Assembly (NCBI GenBank): GCA_947589485.1
Contig: CANQBK010000013.1
Span: forward strand, 1 to 38,254
From: an uncultured Clostridia bacterium
Lineage (GTDB): Bacteria > Bacillota > Clostridia > Oscillospirales > Acutalibacteraceae
Length of the DNA: 38,254 bases
Direction of reading: 5' to 3'
The stretch's first letter is position 1; each line of letters opens with the position of its first letter. The notes under the pieces were generated by a model, which was given only the letters and a program-made list of their open reading frames with translations, had not been told where the DNA came from and ran no database searches. Below are positions 1-7,224 of the stretch, one piece after another. Both the position numbers and the translations under genes were made by a program.

Positions 1-245
1 TGCGACAAGGGACTCTGTCCCTTGACCCTGCCGCCTTTTAAAAAAGGCGGGCGAAAATGCGCCGAGCCGGCGCAGGCAATTCGCGTTGTCGCTCACTCCG
101 TTCGCTCGTACTGCAAGAGATAAGTATGTTCGCGCGCAATAAAGTTAATGCATCCATAGTTAAAAGTTTCGCTCAAGCCTTTTCAAAGGCTTGCGGATTC
201 CAAAGGCGGAGCCTTTGGCGGGTTTTTAAGGGCGGAGCCCTTAAC
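1..245 (-). repeat. Dispersed modular hairpin repeat, copy R1
   Basis: This is the first of five copies of an intergenic repeat family. I define polarity as running from the AAGGGC hairpin towards the core unit, so this copy points to the minus strand, away from the 3' end of gpmI. Hairpins visible from right to left are AAGGGC/GCCCTT (228-242), CCAAAGGC/GCCTTTGG (200-218), AAGCCTTT/AAAGGCTT (175-192), then the core unit with two 9-base words GAGYGARCG, then GCGCCG/CGGCGC (59-73). Further hairpins are CCGCCTTTT (31-50) and CAAGGGAC-TCT-GTCCCTTG (6-24). Most loops are three bases. No convincing gene lies in 1-320; the reading frame from 57 is repeat sequence. The copy may continue beyond the window edge. 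Confidence 0.85.
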
Positions 246-256
246 ATTCATTTTTT

Positions 257-302
257 AATAAAAACAAACGGCAGTATATTTACACTGCCGTTTGTTTTTT
301 AT
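257..302 (-). terminator. Terminator of the glycolytic cluster
   Basis: A 16-base perfect stem (260-275 with 284-299) around an 8-base loop is flanked by A-runs and T-runs, so it can act on both strands. It lies 19 bases beyond the gpmI stop codon. It probably ends the pgk-tpiA-gpmI transcript and insulates it from the repeat at 1-245. Confidence 0.85.
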
Positions 303-320
303 ATAGTTTTATTTTTTGAT

Positions 321-1832
321 TTACTTAATTAAACTCTTTCCGTCCATCTCATTTGGAATTTCAAGACCGAGAATTTGGAGCATTGTCGGGGCAATGTCCG
401 CAAGTCTGCCGTTGTCACGAATTACACAGGGATAGTTTACAACACAGAACGGTACAAGGTTTGTTGTGTGTGCGGTAAAGGGCTTTCCGTCCTCGTCAAG
501 CATTTTGTCCGCATTTCCGTGGTCGGCGGTAATAAGAGCAATACCTCCGGCTTCGGTTATGGAATCAACTATTTTTCCCACACATTCGTCAACGGTTTCA
601 ACAGCCTTTACGGCGGCTTCAAATATACCCGTATGACCAACCATATCGCAGTTTGCAAAATTGAGAATAATTACATCGTACTTTCCGCTTTCAATTCTTT
701 CAATAACATTCTTGGTAACTTCATAGGCGCTCATTTCGGGCTGTAAATCATAGGTTGCAACCTTTGGAGAGGGAATAAGACATCTGTCCTCTCCTTCGTT
801 TACCTTTTCAACGCCGCCGTTAAAGAAAAATGTTACATGAGCGTATTTTTCCGTTTCGGCAATTCTCAACTGTGTAAGACCCTTTGAAGAAATATAATCG
901 CCAAATGTGTTTACAAGCGATTGAGGCTTAAACGCAACCTGTACATTAGGCATAGTTGCATCGTATTGCGTCATACAAACGTATGTAAGCGGAAAGAATC
1001 CTTTCTTTCTTTCAAATCCGTCAAATGACGGGTCAACAAGAGTACGGGTAATCTCCCTTGCACGGTCGGGACGGAAGTTAAAGAATATAACCGAATCTCC
1101 GCTTTTAATCTCCGCATTTTCCTCACATACCACCGGAATTACAAATTCATCGGTTACTCCCTCCGAATAGGATTTTGCAACAGCCTCCGCAGGGTCGGAA
1201 GCCTTAGGTCCTTCACCGTAAACCATTGCGGCATACGCCTTTTCCACACGGTCCCAGTTTGTGTCACGGTCCATTGCGTAGTAACGTCCCATAACCGTAG
1301 CTATTTTGCCCGTTCCTATTTCGTCAAGACGTTTTTTACATTCTTCTATATATCCCTTTGCGCTTGAGGGCGGAACGTCACGTCCGTCAAGAAAAGCGTG
1401 AATATATACATTTTTAACGCCTGACTTTTTCGCCATTTCTACAAGACCGTACAGGTGTGTAATATGGCTGTGAACTCCGCCGGGCGAAAGCAAGCCCATA
1501 AGATGCAGTGATTTACCGTCCTCTTTGGCATTGTTCATAGCGTTGACAATTGCGTCATTTTCTAAAATAGTGCCGTCTTTAATAGACTTGGTAATTCGTG
1601 TAAGTTCCTGATAAACAACACGACCTGCGCCGATATTTGTATGACCAACCTCACTGTTGCCCATTTGACCGTCAGGCAGTCCCACGTCCATACCCGAAGC
1701 CGCAATAAGACCTACGGGATTTTTTGAAAATATGCGTTCAAGGTTCGGCTTATTTGCCGTTCTGACAGCGTTGCCATAGTTTGTGCCAATGCCAAAGCCG
1801 TCAAGAATCATAAGTATTAATGGTTTTTTCAT
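321..1832 (-). CDS. gpmI: 2,3-bisphosphoglycerate-independent phosphoglycerate mutase
   Basis: The 503-residue protein has the usual length for cofactor-independent phosphoglycerate mutase, which interconverts 3- and 2-phosphoglycerate in the cytosol using a phosphoserine intermediate and two metal ions. The N-terminus shows MILDGFGIG with metal-binding D11. The catalytic serine is S60 in GQMGNSEVGHTNIG. DGRDVPPSS and the C-terminal metal motif TADHGNADKM are also present, so all phosphatase-domain and transferase-domain signatures are intact. The start has a GGGGGAC ribosome binding site five bases upstream. It is the last gene of a minus-strand cluster, 14 bases after tpiA, and is followed by a strong terminator. 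Family assignment is secure. Confidence 0.97.
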   Translation of the reverse strand: MKKPLILMILDGFGIGTNYGNAVRTANKPNLERIFSKNPVGLIAASGMDVGLPDGQMGNSEVGHTNIGAGRVVYQELTRITKSIKDGTILENDAIVNAMNNAKEDGKSLHLMGLLSPGGVHSHITHLYGLVEMAKKSGVKNVYIHAFLDGRDVPPSSAKGYIEECKKRLDEIGTGKIATVMGRYYAMDRDTNWDRVEKAYAAMVYGEGPKASDPAEAVAKSYSEGVTDEFVIPVVCEENAEIKSGDSVIFFNFRPDRAREITRTLVDPSFDGFERKKGFFPLTYVCMTQYDATMPNVQVAFKPQSLVNTFGDYISSKGLTQLRIAETEKYAHVTFFFNGGVEKVNEGEDRCLIPSPKVATYDLQPEMSAYEVTKNVIERIESGKYDVIILNFANCDMVGHTGIFEAAVKAVETVDECVGKIVDSITEAGGIALITADHGNADKMLDEDGKPFTAHTTNLVPFCVVNYPCVIRDNGRLADIAPTMLQILGLEIPNEMDGKSLIK

Positions 1833-1846
1833 TTTATGTCCCCCAA

Positions 1847-2617
1847 TCAGCCGTTTGAAGCGGCATCAAGAAGAACACCGAAATCCTTGGCTTTTAACGA
1901 TGCTCCGCCAATAAGACCTCCGTCAACATTCGGCTGAGCGAGGAGTCCGGCGCAGTTTGTGGGGTTCATAGAACCGCCGTATTGAATCGTTACAGCATCG
2001 GCAACGTCTTTTCCGTAAAGTTTTGCGAGCTGTTCACGGATAAAGCCGCAGACCTCTTCAGCCTGTTCTGCTGTTGCCGTTTCACCTGTTCCTATTGCCC
2101 ATACGGGTTCGTAAGCAATAATAGTCTTTTTTACATCTTCGGCAGATACATCATAAAGGTCCAGTTTTATCTGTCTTGCAATAACCTCTTCGGTAATGTT
2201 GCACTTGCGCTCCCAAAGAAGTTCTCCAACGCAAACAATAGGTTTCAAGCCTGCCGCAAGAGCCGCCTTTGTTCTTTTGTTTACTGTTTCGTCGGTTTCA
2301 CCGAAATACTGTCTTCTTTCGCTATGACCTACAATAACGTATTCAACGCCTATTTCCGTAAGCATATCTGCGGAAATTTCGCCCGTATATGCGCCGCTCT
2401 TTTCAAAGTGTACATTTTCCGCACCAACCTTAATGTTTGTGCCTTTTGTAAGTTCAACGGCTGTTTCAAGATTTGTAAAGGGTACGCATATAACAACACC
2501 ACATTCAGCCTTTTCCGCAATCGGCTTAAGCTCCTCAATAAGAGCTTTTGCTTCGGGACGTGTCTTATTCATTTTCCAGTTTCCGGCAATAACTGCCTGT
2601 CTAAGTTCTTTGTTCAT
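1847..2617 (-). CDS. tpiA: Triosephosphate isomerase
   Basis: This 256-residue TIM-barrel enzyme interconverts dihydroxyacetone phosphate and glyceraldehyde 3-phosphate. Substrate-binding N13 and K15 lie in AGNWKMNK, the electrophile H98 in VGHSERR, and the catalytic base E170 in AYEPVWAIGTG, which also carries the mobile loop 6. The phosphate-binding GGS motif appears near the C-terminus as YGGSMNP. The start has AAAGGAG eleven bases upstream. It sits between pgk (107 bases upstream, with a terminator-like hairpin between them) and gpmI (14 bases downstream), which suggests shared transcription with partial attenuation. Nothing is truncated. Confidence 0.97.
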   Translation of the reverse strand: MNKELRQAVIAGNWKMNKTRPEAKALIEELKPIAEKAECGVVICVPFTNLETAVELTKGTNIKVGAENVHFEKSGAYTGEISADMLTEIGVEYVIVGHSERRQYFGETDETVNKRTKAALAAGLKPIVCVGELLWERKCNITEEVIARQIKLDLYDVSAEDVKKTIIAYEPVWAIGTGETATAEQAEEVCGFIREQLAKLYGKDVADAVTIQYGGSMNPTNCAGLLAQPNVDGGLIGGASLKAKDFGVLLDAASNG

Positions 2618-2651
2618 TTGTTATTTTACTCCTTTAACTTTTTAATAATTT

Positions 2652-2687
2652 AAAAACAAACGGAGCAGGGCAATGCCCTACCCCGTT
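2652..2687 (-). terminator. Intercistronic terminator or attenuator between pgk and tpiA
   Basis: Read on the minus strand, AACGG..AGGGC-ATT-GCCCT..CCGTT forms a stem with two small internal loops, followed at once by TGTTTTTAAA. It lies 37 bases after the pgk stop and 35 bases before the tpiA start. No strong promoter is evident in the remaining gap, so partial read-through to tpiA is the likely outcome. Confidence 0.6.
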
Positions 2688-2724
2688 AAAAACCGATGTT
2701 AAATTATGTGTCTGTGAACAGGAA

Positions 2725-3921
2725 TTAATCCTTGTCGTTAAGGCACGCAATACCCGGAAGTACCTTGCCCTCAAGAAATTCAAGAGATGCGCCGCCGCCT
2801 GTGGAGATATGAGTCATTCTGTCGGCATAACCGAGTTTTTCTACCGCAGCAGCCGAATCGCCGCCGCCTATAATGGAAATTGCGCCGCTTTCGGCAACAG
2901 CCTTTGCAACAGCGATTGTTCCCTGTGCAAAGTTTTCCCATTCAGAAACGCCCATAGGACCGTTCCATACAACCGTGCCGGCACCGTTCAAAGCGTTTGC
3001 AAATTTTTCTCTTGTTTTAGGTCCTATGTCAAGACCCATCCATTCGCCCTCGATTTTATCCGAAGGAACAATTTTATACTCGGCGTCCGCCTTATATTCC
3101 TTTGATACAACAGTGTCTTCGGGGATAAGGAAGTTTACGCCCTTGTCTTTTGCTTTAGCCATAATATCCTTTGCAAGCTCAACCTTGTCAAGCTCACATA
3201 TTGATGTTCCCGTAGAATAGCCCAAGGCTTTCATAAAGGTATATGCCATACCGCCGCCGATAATAAGCGTATCAACCTTATCGAGGAGGTTTGTTATAAC
3301 GCCGATTTTATCGGATACCTTTGCACCGCCGAGAATAGCGACAAAAGGTCTTTTCGGGTCTGAAAGTGCGCCGCCCATAACGGTTATCTCTTTTTGAATG
3401 AGGTAGCCGCAAACAGCGGGCAGATAATCAGCAACGCCTGCGGTCGAAGCGTGTGCTCTGTGAGCTGTGCCGAATGCGTCGTTTACATAAATTTCAGCAA
3501 GAGAAGCAAGCTGTTTTGCAAATTCGGGGTCGTTCTTTTCCTCTTCTTTATGGAAACGAACATTTTCGATTAACTCAACTTCACCGTCATTGAGAGAATC
3601 GGCGATTGATTTTGCACTTTCGCCTACAACGTCCTTTGCCATTTTTACTTCAAAGCCGAGAGCCTTTGAAAGATAAGCGGCAACAGGAGCAAGTGAGAAT
3701 TTCATATTAAATTCGCCCTTAGGACGACCAAGATGTGAACAAAGAATAACCTTTGCTTTATGCTCTATAAGATATTTAATTGTTTTGAGAGCCTCGTCTA
3801 TACGTTTCGGGTCCGAGATGTTGCCCTCGCCGTCAAAGGGTACGTTAAAATCGCAACGCACAAGAACCTTTTTGCCGGCTACGTCGATGTCTTCGACAGT
3901 TTTCTTGTTAAGATAATTCAT
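2725..3921 (-). CDS. pgk: Phosphoglycerate kinase
   Basis: Phosphoglycerate kinase makes ATP from 1,3-bisphosphoglycerate and ADP in glycolysis. The preferred start is the ATG at 3921, giving 398 residues. It begins [13 protein letters not shown] like family members and has AAGGA eleven bases upstream; an in-frame ATG at 3957 would add 12 atypical residues. The signature RCDFNVPF (R22, D24, N26), the LGRPKG substrate loop, [17 protein letters not shown] and the C-terminal [11 protein letters not shown] nucleotide motif are all visible. It is the first gene of the pgk-tpiA-gpmI cluster. A glyceraldehyde-3-phosphate dehydrogenase gene, often directly upstream of pgk, is not present in this window. 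Confidence 0.97.
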   Translation of the reverse strand: MNYLNKKTVEDIDVAGKKVLVRCDFNVPFDGEGNISDPKRIDEALKTIKYLIEHKAKVILCSHLGRPKGEFNMKFSLAPVAAYLSKALGFEVKMAKDVVGESAKSIADSLNDGEVELIENVRFHKEEEKNDPEFAKQLASLAEIYVNDAFGTAHRAHASTAGVADYLPAVCGYLIQKEITVMGGALSDPKRPFVAILGGAKVSDKIGVITNLLDKVDTLIIGGGMAYTFMKALGYSTGTSICELDKVELAKDIMAKAKDKGVNFLIPEDTVVSKEYKADAEYKIVPSDKIEGEWMGLDIGPKTREKFANALNGAGTVVWNGPMGVSEWENFAQGTIAVAKAVAESGAISIIGGGDSAAAVEKLGYADRMTHISTGGGASLEFLEGKVLPGIACLNDKD

Positions 3922-3998
3922 TGTGACTGACATCCTTTCAGATATTTTTAGCTGCATACAAAACTGCTTTTATGCAATATTAACGGTAATTAAAACAA

Positions 3999-4070
3999 TA
4001 CGGACGATTCTTTCCGTATATGTAATGTCCGATACAAAATCATTATAAGCAGCCATTAGTATTTTATAAC
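3999..4070 (-). promoter_or_regulatory. Probable pgk promoter and leader hairpin
   Basis: On the minus strand a perfect TATAAT lies at 4047-4042; the matching -35 region near 4070-4065 (GTTATA) is weak. The resulting leader would be roughly 110-120 bases and contains a 6-base stem TACGGA/TCCGTA (3999-4018). The remainder of the 3922-4142 gap is AT-rich and shows no gene. Confidence 0.4.
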
Positions 4071-4142
4071 ATTTGAGGTAATTTTTCAATAGAAAAAATA
4101 AAATTTTTGTAACATACTTGTATTTTCAACCTACAAGCGGCT

Positions 4143-5921
4143 TTATTTGCTTTCGGTCTTTTTGACGGGTTTCTTTGACGGAGCTTTTTCAGTTTTTACT
4201 GTTTCCTGCGTTTTGGCTTCGTCCGCAGCCGTTACTGCTTTCTCGTCATTTTTACTTTTCTTTTCGGTCGTGCCTTTAGCGGCGGTTTTTGCCGCAGATG
4301 CAGGGGCTTTTGCCGCCTCAGTTTTTGTTGTTTTCTTTGCGGTCGATTTTGTTGCGGTTGATTTTGTTGCAGTTAATTTTGCGGACGGTTTGGAAGTTGA
4401 TTTTTTAGCCGTCGGTTTGTAAGTGTCAAGCCCCTCGCAGCTTTCAAGGAAAGGCTTTAATTTTTTGTAAATCGTGTCGGTACCGCCCTCGCTGTCGCTT
4501 TCGATATTAAGCGGCATAATGGGATCGTGTACACTGAGTCTGAGCAAGAACCAACCGTTGCCGTTTCTTTTGTCAAACGATACTCGGATACCCTCGTGAT
4601 TGTCGTCGGCAATTTTAAATGTTTTTTGCTTTTCCGCATAAGCGTACAGGTCGGAAATAACCTTTTCACCGTAAGTACGGAAATCCTTTTCGTTGATTTT
4701 TATACGAATTTCTTTGCTTTCAACTGCTTCGTTTAAGCCGGCTGTAAGGTCTTGGAGCTTTTTGCCCTCTTTTCGGAGCTGTGCCATTTTAATTATTATT
4801 TTTGTGACAAGGTAAGCACCGTCATCTAAAAAATAGTTCTCTCTCATTGCGGCATGTCCCGATGTTTCGATTGCAAGAGGACAGTTTACACCGTTTCTGT
4901 TTTGTTTTATCGCCTCGTCTATAACATTTTTATAGCCGCGTTTAAAACGGAGATGTTTGCCGCCCAAATCGTTTTCTATAAAATCCTTTAAACCGCTTGA
5001 TGTAATCGAGTCGGTAACTATAAGACCGCCGGCATTGTTTTCAAGCGCAATGGCTGAGGCAAGCGCAACAAGGCGGCTTCGGTTGATTTCTTTTCCGGAA
5101 GCATATACCACGGCGGCACGGTCAACGTCCGTATCAAATATTACGCCCAAATCCGCGTTTGATTTTTTAACGGCGTCGCATATTGATTCCATTGCGGCGG
5201 GATCTTCGGGGTTCGGAACGTGGTTCGGGAATGTGCCGTCCGGATTGAGGAACCTGCTTCCCCTTATATCGGCTCCAAGAGCTTCAAGTACGTCGGACGC
5301 GTAAAAACCGCCGACTCCGTTACCGGCGTCTGTAACTATGCGGAAACCTTTAAGCGGGTGATTGTAGTCATCCTCCGAATTAACGGCTTCTTTTATCATT
5401 TCCCTCAGGTTGAACGCGTATTGACTCATATAGTCGCAGTCTGTCAATTTTCCGTTATCGCTCTCGGAAAATCTCTTGCCCTCTTGTGCATATTCCAGAA
5501 TTGATACAATATTTTCGCCCTCAAGACCTCCCTCACGGGTAAAGAACTTAAATCCGTTGCGGTAATACGGGTGGTGGCTTGCTGTTATTTGAACGGCGCC
5601 GTCACATTCAAGATCTATTGTTGTCATAAACATCGACGGGGTAGAGGCAAGACCGCAGTCAATGACCGAAACGCCGGCGTTGAGCATTTCGTCTATTGAA
5701 AGTCCGACAATGTGCGCGCCGGAAATTCTTGAATCGCGTCCTATTGAAATTTTAAGCTCATCGGGATTTTTTCCGGTTTTGCCGCTGAGCCACTTTACAA
5801 AGCCGTTTGCAACCGCTTTGACTGTTTCGTCGGTAAGGTTTACTTCGTAACCTGCTCCGTCAACGGCAACTCCTCTTATATCCGTACCGCTTTTAAGTTG
5901 TTTCCAAAAATCATTTAACAT
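4143..5921 (-). CDS. Phosphomannomutase/phosphoglucomutase family protein with basic C-terminal tail
   Basis: This 592-residue protein belongs to the alpha-D-phosphohexomutase superfamily. The phosphoserine loop reads TASHHP (S115), the metal loop DTDVDR (263-268), and the sugar-specificity loop ETSGH. The phosphate-binding region reads RLSVHDP instead of the common RPSGTEP, keeping R, S and P. Substrate (mannose or glucose phosphate) cannot be fixed from sequence. Residues 500-592 form a low-complexity tail rich in Lys (about 25 of 93), Ala, Thr and Ser, beyond the end of the usual enzyme fold. The start ATG at 5921 has GGAGG seven bases upstream. It lies 13 bases after the gene at 5935-6864 and is presumably co-transcribed with it. 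Confidence 0.9.
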   Translation of the reverse strand: MLNDFWKQLKSGTDIRGVAVDGAGYEVNLTDETVKAVANGFVKWLSGKTGKNPDELKISIGRDSRISGAHIVGLSIDEMLNAGVSVIDCGLASTPSMFMTTIDLECDGAVQITASHHPYYRNGFKFFTREGGLEGENIVSILEYAQEGKRFSESDNGKLTDCDYMSQYAFNLREMIKEAVNSEDDYNHPLKGFRIVTDAGNGVGGFYASDVLEALGADIRGSRFLNPDGTFPNHVPNPEDPAAMESICDAVKKSNADLGVIFDTDVDRAAVVYASGKEINRSRLVALASAIALENNAGGLIVTDSITSSGLKDFIENDLGGKHLRFKRGYKNVIDEAIKQNRNGVNCPLAIETSGHAAMRENYFLDDGAYLVTKIIIKMAQLRKEGKKLQDLTAGLNEAVESKEIRIKINEKDFRTYGEKVISDLYAYAEKQKTFKIADDNHEGIRVSFDKRNGNGWFLLRLSVHDPIMPLNIESDSEGGTDTIYKKLKPFLESCEGLDTYKPTAKKSTSKPSAKLTATKSTATKSTAKKTTKTEAAKAPASAAKTAAKGTTEKKSKNDEKAVTAADEAKTQETVKTEKAPSKKPVKKTESK

Positions 5922-5934
5922 AATAATTCCTCCG

Positions 5935-6864
5935 TTATTTAATCTCTGATTTATATGCGTATTTATCATCTGTTTTTGTCAGCTTGAAATCATCATCTAT
6001 TGTAAGCGTCTTTCCGTTTACCGAATATTTAAAATCGAAGTCAGCGGTTGTTCCTCCGGCGGCAACAAAATTATAGGTGCATTTGCCGTCTTTGGGATTG
6101 TATCCGCCGATCATATCCATTTCCGAGGACAATTGCTCAAGGACTCCGTCTTTACTGAATGTAAAAGTATATGAATATCCCGTTGCCTCATCTTTGTACA
6201 GCCACGTTCCCACCAGCTTGTCATCGGCTTTGAAGTCGTCGTATTTTTTAATTTCGGGTTCGGTGGCGTAGTTTTCAAAGGTCAGCTTGTAATATCTTAT
6301 ACCGTCCTCTTCAGAGCTTTTTGCAAATTTCTTTTTAAGTTTTACCAAGTCCTGTTCATCGGTTTCGGAATTTATTTCGTCGGGAGGAAAAATCAAACCG
6401 GTTCTGTCCGTAAGAGTAAGATGTTTTCCCGTAAAAATATTTCCCGAAATTTCATAGTCAAAATATGCGTCAATGAATGTTTGCCCAAGGTTTGACGCGT
6501 AAATATGTATCTGCGGAGCTTTATCGACAAAATTGTATTTGCCTATAAATGTTCTGCCCCCGTAATTGAAACGCATAACATTGTCGTCCTCAAATGTGAA
6601 ATTATATGTGTACTTGCGTTCCGTTTGGTCTATTTTGAAAGTCCAGCTCCCTATAATTCCGGTGTCGAAAAAGCATTTCCAAACCCCGAAAAAAATGAGC
6701 GTTGCAATAAAAATAATCGTTGCAATCAAAAGCGGAGTTCCGATAGGTTTGTTCTTTGAACGCTTGCGCTTTTGCTTGCCGTTTTTATTTTTATCGGCAG
6801 ACGCATCGCCGTTGTTTTGGACGGTATCCGTTTCGGGATTACCGACATTTGTTTCAGATGGCAT
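5935..6864 (-). CDS. Membrane-anchored protein with two lipocalin-like repeats, function unknown
   Basis: The preferred start is the ATG at 6864 (GGGGAGG seven bases upstream), giving 309 residues. Residues 1-42 are charged and basic, ending in KQKRKRSKNKP. One hydrophobic segment follows at about 45-65, and the remainder should lie outside the membrane. That part holds two related modules. The first begins GSWTFKIDQTERKYTYNFTF and the second GTWLYKDEATGYSYTFTF. Both share the pattern G-x-W, Y-x-(Y/F)-T-F-T-F and a later G-x-Y. The pattern resembles small beta-barrel domains such as DUF5640, but I cannot confirm the family. It is the first gene of a two-gene unit with the phosphohexomutase at 4143-5921. 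Confidence 0.75.
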   Translation of the reverse strand: MPSETNVGNPETDTVQNNGDASADKNKNGKQKRKRSKNKPIGTPLLIATIIFIATLIFFGVWKCFFDTGIIGSWTFKIDQTERKYTYNFTFEDDNVMRFNYGGRTFIGKYNFVDKAPQIHIYASNLGQTFIDAYFDYEISGNIFTGKHLTLTDRTGLIFPPDEINSETDEQDLVKLKKKFAKSSEEDGIRYYKLTFENYATEPEIKKYDDFKADDKLVGTWLYKDEATGYSYTFTFSKDGVLEQLSSEMDMIGGYNPKDGKCTYNFVAAGGTTADFDFKYSVNGKTLTIDDDFKLTKTDDKYAYKSEIK

Positions 6865-6885
6865 AAAATTTCCTCCCCGTTTGTT

Positions 6886-6952
6886 TTTTTGCCGACGTCG
6901 GCAAAAAGAAAAAACCGACCCCGTTCCGAGGCGCTGTCCCTGTGAGGAACGG
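6886..6952 (-). promoter_or_regulatory. Palindrome and second stem in the leader of the 5935-6864 gene
   Basis: A perfect 22-base palindrome with no loop spans 6886-6907, centred on GCCGACGTCGGC (6891-6902). Next to it, CCGTTCC (6921-6927) and GGAACGG (6946-6952) form a 7-base stem with an 18-base loop. Both lie between the promoter at 6987-7015 and the ribosome binding site. A protein operator or an RNA leader element is possible. Confidence 0.5.
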
Positions 6953-6986
6953 AGCAAATCCAAAATTTTCCTTTTCGCTTTGTTCT

Positions 6987-7015
6987 AATATATTTTAACT
7001 TAAATTTACTGTCAA
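6987..7015 (-). promoter_or_regulatory. Vegetative promoter for the 6864-4143 unit
   Basis: On the minus strand TTGACA (7015-7010) is separated by 17 bases from TATATT (6992-6987). This is a near-consensus SigA-type promoter, about 125 bases before the ATG at 6864. Confidence 0.8.
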
Positions 7016-7136
7016 TACAAGCCAAAAATCAATTTATTTTTCGGATTTTTCACCTTCACATACGTTAAGAGATGTTAATATTATGTTTTAGGCGCTCTTT
7101 TTATTGGCAAAAAAATATTATATGGAAAACTAATTG

Positions 7137-7165
7137 TTGAAACGTGAAGAAAAATATGATATTAT
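7137..7165 (+). promoter_or_regulatory. Promoter of the plus-strand phosphoglucomutase gene
   Basis: TTGAAA (7137-7142), a 17-base spacer and TATTAT (7160-7165) precede the ATG at 7225 by 59 bases. It is divergent from the promoter at 6987-7015, with 121 bases between the two -35 boxes. Confidence 0.7.
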
Positions 7166-7224
7166 ATATATATCTATTTTGGTATTTATTTAGGTTAAAA
7201 CCGTAATATTAGGGGGACTTTAAC

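Noticed and set aside
57-332. Open frame of 91 residues on the plus strand near the left edge
   Set aside because: It is made almost entirely of repeat R1 and then runs through the gpmI terminator; no ribosome binding site is seen.
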